Notes under the pieces: generated by a model
The model's database searches: none
Told to the model about the DNA's origin: nothing
The model's input: the letters and a program-made list of their open reading frames with translations, nothing else
NCBI RefSeq assembly: GCF_011601315.1
Contig: NZ_JAAORA010000010.1
Location: 1 to 53,061, forward strand
Direction: 5' to 3'
Length of the DNA stretch: 53,061 nucleotides
DNA from: Candidatus Chlorobium masyuteum
GTDB taxonomy: Bacteria > Bacteroidota > Chlorobiia > Chlorobiales > Chlorobiaceae
In this document: positions 48,016 through 53,061 of the stretch, in pieces
How positions within the stretch are numbered: the first letter of the stretch is position 1
Layout of the letters: each line of letters begins with the position of its first letter
Program-made: the position numbers and the translations under genes

Positions 48016-48068
48016 GGGTTTATAGCTGCGCCGGTTGTTGATGCCGGCGGAAAGAAAAAAAGTATAAC

Positions 48069-48100
48069 AAAAAAGGCTGCCTGAAAAGGCGGCCTTTTTT
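48069..48100 (+). terminator. Terminator after typA
   Basis: AAAAAAGGCTGCC pairs with GGCGGCCTTTTTT (one G-T pair) around a 6-nt loop, followed by T. The A tract allows it to work on the minus strand too, downstream of bchX. Confidence 0.88.
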
Positions 48101-48108
48101 GTTGGCTA

Positions 48109-48145
48109 TCCAAAATCCAAAATCCACCATTCAGCATTTAAAATC
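48109..48145 (-). repeat. AT-rich dispersed repeat, copy 3
   Basis: On the minus strand AGATTTTAAATGCTGAATGG and TGGATTTTGGATTTTGGATAG resemble the copies at 4283 and 23674. It lies between typA and bchX. Confidence 0.5.
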
Positions 48146-48152
48146 TCTTCAA

Positions 48153-49265
48153 TTAAGCGCTGAAGAAGAGTTTTCTCAGTTGGGTGCGGGCAGCGGCAAG
48201 CAGTTCACGAATCTCTGACTCCTCACGCTCTAACATCGCTGCAATTTCGGTGATGCTTCTCTCCTCCTCTTCACTCATCCGGTAGATTGCTCTCTCCAGT
48301 TCGGAGAGCTGTTCAATGCACTGTTTCATTTTCAGGTCATCATTGTCCTGTGAGAGGTTCGCTGTGTCCGGTATTGGCGTTACCGAAGCGGCAGGGCTGC
48401 CGAAAAGCTCTTCCGGCGTTGCCGGAGTGGGGGATTCGTCACTGACATCACCGAAGAGGCGGACAAACTGCATGAAATCAAGGCCTCTTGCATGGCAGGG
48501 TTTAATACGGTTTTCAAGAATTTCTGTGGCCAGGGTCCGGAACTTATCGCCGAGTTCAGGCAGTCTGACCGCAAAGTCGAAACTGTCGTCCATATCGCGG
48601 GCTCCGGCGTTATAGGGTACCTTCATGAGTACGGAGATACCGGCGGCTTCGGCATATTTTTCGGCTATGCCGCTGCCGTCATCACGATTGATAATGAGGC
48701 CGAGCAGTCGGGATTGTCCGCCGATGGTTTTGAAGTAGTTGTTGGCCTGGCAGATGTTGTTCGCGGTAAAGATCGACTGCCGGTCATTATTCGTGACCAG
48801 TATCACCTCTTCACTCAGTGAACGGGCAAGCGGTGTGGCGAATCCTCCGCAGACGACATCGCCCAGAAAGTCCATGAGGATGATATCAATATCCCAGTTG
48901 AAGATGCCGAGCTTTTCAAGCAGGTCGAATCCCGAGATGATTCCCCGTCCTCCGCATCCCCGCCCGACCTGGGGGCCACCGAGTTCTATGCCGTAGATTG
49001 GCTGGGGAAAATCTGCAATATCGCGTCGGAAGACAATGTCGCTGATGGTAACCTGCTGGTTCTGAGCGTTTTTTTCAGCAAAGAGATCCGTGACGGTCGG
49101 CAGCGGTATGCCGCCGAAGAGGGATGTGGTTGAGTCGTGTTTCGGATCACAGCCAAGCTGCAGCACCCGCCGGTTCATCATGGCGAAGGTAGCGCTGAGG
49201 TTGGTGGTCGTAAAGCTTTTTCCTATTCCGCCCTTTCCGTAAATAGCGATGGTTCTTGCTGGCAT
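48153..49265 (-). CDS. bchX: Chlorophyllide a reductase iron protein BchX, with extra C-terminal tail
   Basis: This 370-residue NifH-like ATPase passes electrons to BchYZ to reduce the B ring of chlorophyllide a. Seen are the P-loop YGKGGIGKSFTTTNLSA, LGCDPKHDSTTSLFGG, the cluster ligands C104 in GRGCGGRGI and C139 in DFLGDVVCGGF. GKSFT and the pattern ELGGPQVGRGCGG distinguish BchX from BchL. Beyond the family core (about residue 270) there is a linker and, at ~318-370, ELERAIYRMSEEEERSITEI followed by AAMLEREESEIRELLAAART, which looks like sigma region 4. The start is ATG 49265; the frame is open to 49331. It is last in bchF-bchC-bchX. Confidence 0.93.
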   Translation of the reverse strand: MPARTIAIYGKGGIGKSFTTTNLSATFAMMNRRVLQLGCDPKHDSTTSLFGGIPLPTVTDLFAEKNAQNQQVTISDIVFRRDIADFPQPIYGIELGGPQVGRGCGGRGIISGFDLLEKLGIFNWDIDIILMDFLGDVVCGGFATPLARSLSEEVILVTNNDRQSIFTANNICQANNYFKTIGGQSRLLGLIINRDDGSGIAEKYAEAAGISVLMKVPYNAGARDMDDSFDFAVRLPELGDKFRTLATEILENRIKPCHARGLDFMQFVRLFGDVSDESPTPATPEELFGSPAASVTPIPDTANLSQDNDDLKMKQCIEQLSELERAIYRMSEEEERSITEIAAMLEREESEIRELLAAARTQLRKLFFSA

Positions 49266-49290
49266 CAGGTACTGCTTATGGTTATCCGGG

Positions 49291-50289
49291 TTATGCGGTA
49301 GATGAGCATCCGTTATCGTCCTGTTCTGCATTGGTTTTCCAGAGCAGGATCATTTTAAGGCAGTCAGGATCGCTGAAGGCCTGGATGTAGGCTTCAGTGA
49401 TATCATCTTCGACGGTGTGCTGATGGGTGAAAATCCTTCCGGCATTCAGTTTGCGCTCTGCAATAAGCTCACGCACCCGTTCAAGATCACCTTTTGCCCA
49501 CTGTTTGGCTGCAATGAAGGAGAGCTCTTTCTGGAAGGCCTGGGAGTAGTCAATATTTACTCTCTGGTAATAGCCACCAAAAATAACCACCCCCTGAAAT
49601 TTCAGAAACCTGAGTCCGGTATCGATGGCGCTCATGATGCCGGTGCTGTCAATCAGGACGTCGAACTCATGACCGGCAAGAGCGGCGGAGACATCTTCTG
49701 TGTCAGGGTTTACTTTAAGGTCAGCCGAAGAGAGGTTGAGGCGGTTCTGATTGGGTTCAGTCACAGCAACAAGTTTTGCTCCCATGAGTTTTGCCAGTTC
49801 GGCAGCAAGAATACCGACCGCACCCTGACCGAGCACCAGGACCTTCTTGTTTTCAACTTTTGCAAGATCCACTATGTGCAGCGCTGTTGCGCCAAGAGGC
49901 AGGGCAATGCCGCAACGCGGATTGTCGATATTATCGAGAACCGTGATGCTCTCGACCGGACAGACGATAAACTCGGAAGCCCCGCCGAATGCGGCATTAA
50001 CTCCTATATAACCGAACGAGCCCGCTACATAGGCAAATTTGCCGATCAGGCTCTGGTTGACATGTTTTCCTGCCTTGATGATCTTTCCGACGGTCTCGTA
50101 ACCGGGAATAAAGGGAAAGATAAAGGGTGGAGAGGGGATCAGCCCGTTATAGGCCATCTTTTCCGTGCCGGTACTGATTGACGACCAGTGGGTTTCAACA
50201 AGCACATCGGTTGAAGAGAGTGCCTTAAGGGTTACTTCAGCGAGTTCGATCTGGCGGACGCCGCTGAAGAGTATGGCTTTTGCTTTCAT
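49291..50289 (-). CDS. bchC: Bacteriochlorophyllide dehydrogenase BchC
   Basis: This 332-residue medium-chain dehydrogenase oxidises the C3 hydroxyethyl group of bacteriochlorophyllide to acetyl. It begins MKAKAILFSGVRQIELAEVT, has HWSSISTGTEKMAYNGLIPS, PGYETVGKI and the nucleotide loop VLVLGQGAVGILAAELAKLM. In a green sulfur bacterium it serves bacteriochlorophyll a synthesis for the reaction centre and FMO protein. A ribosome site AGGTGTCCAT precedes the start. It lies 38 bp after bchF and ends 25 bp before bchX. Confidence 0.94.
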   Translation of the reverse strand: MKAKAILFSGVRQIELAEVTLKALSSTDVLVETHWSSISTGTEKMAYNGLIPSPPFIFPFIPGYETVGKIIKAGKHVNQSLIGKFAYVAGSFGYIGVNAAFGGASEFIVCPVESITVLDNIDNPRCGIALPLGATALHIVDLAKVENKKVLVLGQGAVGILAAELAKLMGAKLVAVTEPNQNRLNLSSADLKVNPDTEDVSAALAGHEFDVLIDSTGIMSAIDTGLRFLKFQGVVIFGGYYQRVNIDYSQAFQKELSFIAAKQWAKGDLERVRELIAERKLNAGRIFTHQHTVEDDITEAYIQAFSDPDCLKMILLWKTNAEQDDNGCSSTA

Positions 50290-50327
50290 ATGGACACCTC
50301 TATTAATCCTTTTGTATTCGGGTGTGA

Positions 50328-50801
50328 TCAGAGGCTTTTCTGCTGTTTGAGCTTCCTCTCATTATGCTTTTCAAGCAGCAGGCGGATAACAAATTGTGCA
50401 GCATTGACCAGATAGCTCAGGTAGGCGAGCAGTGCAGTCCGGATCAGTATGTTTTCATCGAGCCCTATAAAAAACAGGATAAAGTAGGAGATGTGAACAA
50501 TCATGGCAATGGCACTGCCGAAATCCTCCCAGAAAAACTCGGGAGCGAAGGCAAATTGACCGAATACCTCCTGTTCAAAAAAACCTCCGGTTACGAATAT
50601 CAGCACAAGCATCAAGGTTTTCAGGGTCACAAAAAAGGTGATCCAGTAAAAGTTGTCGATCCAGATATGTGACTGATAGAGCCAGGTAACGGTGAGGCCG
50701 GCAAGAAACATGACAAACTGGATAGGTGCCAGGATGCCCTGAACTTTAGTCCAGACCGAAGCATTTCTCCTCTCAAGCTGTTCAGGTGTGTAACGGGGCA
50801 T
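50328..50801 (-). CDS. bchF: 3-vinyl bacteriochlorophyllide hydratase BchF
   Basis: This 157-residue protein begins MPRYTPEQLERRNASVWTKV, the exact style of BchF (PF07284), followed by QGILAPIQFVMFLAGLTVTW and further membrane segments (about four). The enzyme hydrates the 3-vinyl group to 3-hydroxyethyl, giving the substrate of BchC. Start ATG 50801 is chosen because family homology begins there; the upstream open frame runs through a hairpin. It is first in the bchF-bchC-bchX operon. Confidence 0.93.
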   Translation of the reverse strand: MPRYTPEQLERRNASVWTKVQGILAPIQFVMFLAGLTVTWLYQSHIWIDNFYWITFFVTLKTLMLVLIFVTGGFFEQEVFGQFAFAPEFFWEDFGSAIAMIVHISYFILFFIGLDENILIRTALLAYLSYLVNAAQFVIRLLLEKHNERKLKQQKSL

Positions 50802-50835
50802 AAAACAATAAGTTCGCTGATGGTGGAAGACGTTA

Positions 50836-50864
50836 TTCAACTGCTTTTGAAAAAAGCAGTTGAA
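50836..50864 (-). promoter_or_regulatory. Perfect 13-bp hairpin in the bchF leader
   Basis: TTCAACTGCTTTT (50836-50848) and AAAAGCAGTTGAA (50852-50864) form a stem with a 3-nt loop, 35 bp upstream of bchF. No T tract follows on either strand, so regulation of the bch operon by protein binding or by leader RNA structure is more plausible than termination. Confidence 0.5.
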
Positions 50865-50984
50865 TATAGCAAAAAACGGCAGTGACAGCAACCCCCTCTT
50901 TACCTGCCTCAGGCTTTCGTGGTAACGCAGGTATCATGGCATTCGATCCCGAATAACATAAGCTCCGGAAGAGCGCGGGTATCG

Positions 50985-51011
50985 GCAGCCCCCGACGGCA
51001 GTCGGGGGCTG
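50985..51011. repeat. GCCCCCGACGGCAGTCGGGGGC hairpin
   Basis: CAGCCCCCGAC (50985-50995) and GTCGGGGGCTG (51001-51011) form a perfect 11-bp stem. It lies 24 bp after the stop of the oligopeptide-binding gene on the minus strand, and shares the GACGSCAGTCGGG core with the hairpins at 4334-4396, so it may be both a repeat and an RNA end structure. Confidence 0.6.
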
Positions 51012-51034
51012 GGTGCAGGAAAGGGAGAGCCGGT

Positions 51035-52735
51035 TCAAGGTTTTACACTCCAGTCGTAGACGTTGTAGAGTGTCGAAATCAGGTTGACATCACTGTTTCT
51101 GATCCTTTTGTTGAATCCTTCAAGCTCATCATAGTAATAGAGGAATGATCTTGGCTGTTCTTCATGAAGGATCTTCTGGTACTCTTTCCAGAGCGCAACT
51201 TCCCGCTCTTTTGGAAGAGGTCGGCTCAGCTCATCAATAACGGTATCCAGTCTGCCGTTCTGGAATGCCGAAGAGTTGAACGGGCGTTTTACAAAATCGG
51301 ATCCCCAGATAACAAGCTGGAAGGGGAGTGTTTCGGCAGCAAGGCCGGAGAGTGCAGCCTCGTAACGGAAACTGTTCTGGTTTTTCAGAAAAATAAGGCT
51401 TTCGTCAAATTTCAGCCGGCACTCAATTCCGATTTCTCGCAGATTCTGCTGTACAATGGTCGCGGCGTAGTTGCGACGGGGGTTACCAACCGGAGCGGCC
51501 AGTTCGAATGAGAATTTTCTCCCCTGTTTCTGCAGAATGCCGTCAGGACCCGGAGCCCAACCTGCTTCGCGCAGCAGGGCGGTTGCTCTTTGTGGATTGT
51601 AGGCGTAGGGGTCAAGTGATGTGTCGGCGATTGATTTGTATGCGGGCGAAAGTGAGGTATTGATAATGGTTGCGTGCTCCGGTCCCATAAAGCCGTCAAT
51701 AATCGACTGGCGGTCAATGGCAAGTGTCAGCGCCTGACGAACTTTTTTATCTCCGAAAAGGGGATTCGGCTTGATTTTATGTTCATTCCTCCAGGCCTCT
51801 CCATCGATATTGAGCCAGACTATGCTGTCGAAGTAACGGTTCTTTACCGGTTTGATCGCAATTGAAGGCGAGCTTTTGGCAAGCTCACGGATATCCTTCG
51901 GGTTGATGCCTCCGGCAGAGATCATGGCATCAATCTGGCCTGACTTCAGCATAGCCAGCCGGGTTGTGTATTCGGGAACCACAAGAAAGATCAGATTTTT
52001 AATGATCGCAGGGTGAGGCAGCCGCGAAGAGGGGTTTGTGACAAGCTCAAGCTTTTCCTGACGCGACCACTTTTTAACCCTGAACGGTCCGGCACTCAGC
52101 ACGGGTATCTCAGCCGCTTTTGAACGGATTTCATCGGGAGAGTAGGCCTTGAAGAGATGCTCGGCAACCGGCATCAGATCGTTGAAATGATCAAGAATGA
52201 TCTCGGGAGCCATCGGCTTGTTGAAATGCAGCACCAGTGTTGAATCGTTCGGCACTTCAACAGCGCGCTCAATATCTGCCGTGCCATCCGCGAGCAGCAG
52301 AAGATCGTTCAGATAGTGCTGACGGGAACTTGCAATTTCAGGTCTTTTATAGAGGGCATAGGAGTATTTGAAGTCATGAGATGTTACCGGTTTGCCATCT
52401 TCCCACCGGGCGCTGCTCTTCAGGTGAAAGGTCACCTTTTGGCCGTCTGCGGAAAACTCCCAGCTGTTTGCTGTGTTGGGAAGAAAGGTAATAGCGCCGT
52501 TTGCTTTGTCATAGGAGGGTTTTGCCAGCGACGGGTAGAGCAGCATGCAGATCTCGCGTGACATTGAGAGCTGGATCAGGAGGGGATTGAGATAGTCAAA
52601 ATCCGCCGAAATTCCCGTGACAACCCGCTCGCCCCGGAGTGCTTCAGTGTCGTTTTTTTTGCATGCCGTGATGCCGGCAAGCATGAGAAGCAGCAGTGCC
52701 GAAACAACGGTTTTCCGAAAGTCGGGAACTCTCAT
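51035..52735 (-). CDS. Oligopeptide-type ABC transporter substrate-binding lipoprotein
   Basis: This 566-residue protein belongs to family 5 extracellular solute-binding proteins (DppA/OppA). A lipoprotein signal ends at C25 (LLLLMLAGITACKK). The mature part has SWEFSADGQKVTFHLKSSAR WEDGKPVTSHDFKYSYALYK, VRQALTLAIDRQSIIDGFMG and a full-length C-terminal lobe, all family hallmarks. It would bind peptides or nickel-like or other small ligands on the outer face of the inner membrane. Permease and ATPase genes are not seen downstream; any would have to lie elsewhere. It stands alone in the minus direction. Confidence 0.88.
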   Translation of the reverse strand: MRVPDFRKTVVSALLLLMLAGITACKKNDTEALRGERVVTGISADFDYLNPLLIQLSMSREICMLLYPSLAKPSYDKANGAITFLPNTANSWEFSADGQKVTFHLKSSARWEDGKPVTSHDFKYSYALYKRPEIASSRQHYLNDLLLLADGTADIERAVEVPNDSTLVLHFNKPMAPEIILDHFNDLMPVAEHLFKAYSPDEIRSKAAEIPVLSAGPFRVKKWSRQEKLELVTNPSSRLPHPAIIKNLIFLVVPEYTTRLAMLKSGQIDAMISAGGINPKDIRELAKSSPSIAIKPVKNRYFDSIVWLNIDGEAWRNEHKIKPNPLFGDKKVRQALTLAIDRQSIIDGFMGPEHATIINTSLSPAYKSIADTSLDPYAYNPQRATALLREAGWAPGPDGILQKQGRKFSFELAAPVGNPRRNYAATIVQQNLREIGIECRLKFDESLIFLKNQNSFRYEAALSGLAAETLPFQLVIWGSDFVKRPFNSSAFQNGRLDTVIDELSRPLPKEREVALWKEYQKILHEEQPRSFLYYYDELEGFNKRIRNSDVNLISTLYNVYDWSVKP

Positions 52736-52840
52736 TACAAGGTTATTTGGTTATTCGAATGAGTATAAAGTTAGATAAATAATAACCTTTTTCAGCACCC
52801 TTCACTACCCTGCACTGCTTTTCGGCAATGAAAAAAGCAA

Positions 52841-52870
52841 AAAGCCGCCCGGTGAGGAGCGGCTTTCTGT
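52841..52870. terminator. Hairpin terminator upstream of the edge gene
   Basis: AAAGCCGC (52841-52848) pairs with GCGGCTTT (52859-52866) around a 10-nt loop, with an A-rich flank on the plus side that reads as T-rich on the minus strand. It is placed to end the minus-strand PstS-like gene. Confidence 0.75.
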
Positions 52871-52915
52871 TATGAAAATAGAGAATCAGGGAGCAGAGCG
52901 CTTTGTAATCAAGGC

Positions 52916-53061
52916 TCAATGGATATTGACAAACCCTGATTCGCTGATCAGGCGTTTGCCCTCTTCGGTTTTGGCCAGGTCGATGAACTGCCTGACTGCA
53001 CCGGTCGGCTGACCGTTGGTGTACATGAAGAGCGGGCGGTGAATCGGGTAGGTACCGTTTT
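52916..53061 (-). CDS. PstS-like substrate-binding protein, 3' part only
   Basis: The last 47 codons of a minus-strand gene are present, running off the right edge. They read TYPIHRPLFMYTNGQPTGAV followed by RQFIDLAKTEEGKRLISESG and end FVNIH. This is the C-terminal lobe of the PstS/PBP-like family and aligns with the ends of the proteins at 17467 (LNLYMYTNGQPVGV) and 14516. It is a third family member in the window, but its sequence is less close than those two are to each other. The stop is TGA at 52916-52918. Confidence 0.8.
   Translation of the reverse strand, partial: NGTYPIHRPLFMYTNGQPTGAVRQFIDLAKTEEGKRLISESGFVNIH

Overview
The window reads as a chromosomal segment of a green sulfur bacterium (Chlorobiaceae, Chlorobium/Pelodictyon-like). 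The evidence is a bacteriochlorophyll gene run bchF-bchC-bchX, a PucC/Bch2-like membrane carrier, the C5-type tetrapyrrole genes hemA-hemC-hemD with hemB further upstream, and a general gene style typical of that family. The genus call is from recognition of protein families, not from a database search.

Positions 1-4500 form an accessory strip. It opens with the 3' end of a group II intron (domains V and VI), then scraps of two antitoxin genes, an intact antitoxin/RelE-ParE toxin pair, a HEPN-like protein with a cysteine-rich tail, an AbiH-family abortive-infection protein, an orphan BrnA/CopG-like antitoxin, an internally deleted DUF4160 gene and its DUF2442 partner. The strip closes with a pile-up of short dispersed repeats (GCCCC-type, GACGCARTCGGG hairpins and a broken miniature element).

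Positions 4534-14300 are housekeeping: lepA, lepB, trpE, an HtrA protease, greA, a small conserved gene, tpiA, and thiC on the other strand. Positions 14516-21262 hold an unusual tandem array. A three-gene module (PstS-like binding protein, secreted trypsin-like protease fused to TPR repeats, SsuA-like binding protein) occurs twice, with the first PstS copy reduced to its last ~36 codons. No permease or ATPase genes lie nearby. Another PstS-like 3' end lies at the right edge of the window.

Positions 21463-32219 carry recD2, a BCD-family carrier, a radical SAM enzyme, a small lipoprotein gene broken by a 142-bp miniature inverted-repeat element, two secreted proteins of unknown function, queD-like, cysE, aroC and hemB. 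Positions 32569-36952 hold a translationally coupled three-gene operon: an AfsA-type (A-factor hotdog) protein, an FAD amine-oxidase-like enzyme, and a membrane hybrid histidine kinase that resembles the CqsS/LqsS receptors for alpha-hydroxyketone autoinducers. This looks like a self-contained make-and-sense signalling locus and is the most exciting item here.

Positions 36979-40474 (minus) encode a sodium-pumping methylmalonyl-CoA decarboxylase-type complex (carboxyltransferase, gamma-like, biotin carrier, beta). Then come hisN, a small coiled-coil membrane protein, hemD-hemC-hemA with a CcsA/HemX-like protein, typA, the bchX-bchC-bchF operon (minus), an oligopeptide-binding lipoprotein and the partial PstS-like gene. 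BchX carries a C-terminal tail that looks like a sigma-factor region 4 helix-turn-helix. No tRNA, rRNA or CRISPR array was found.
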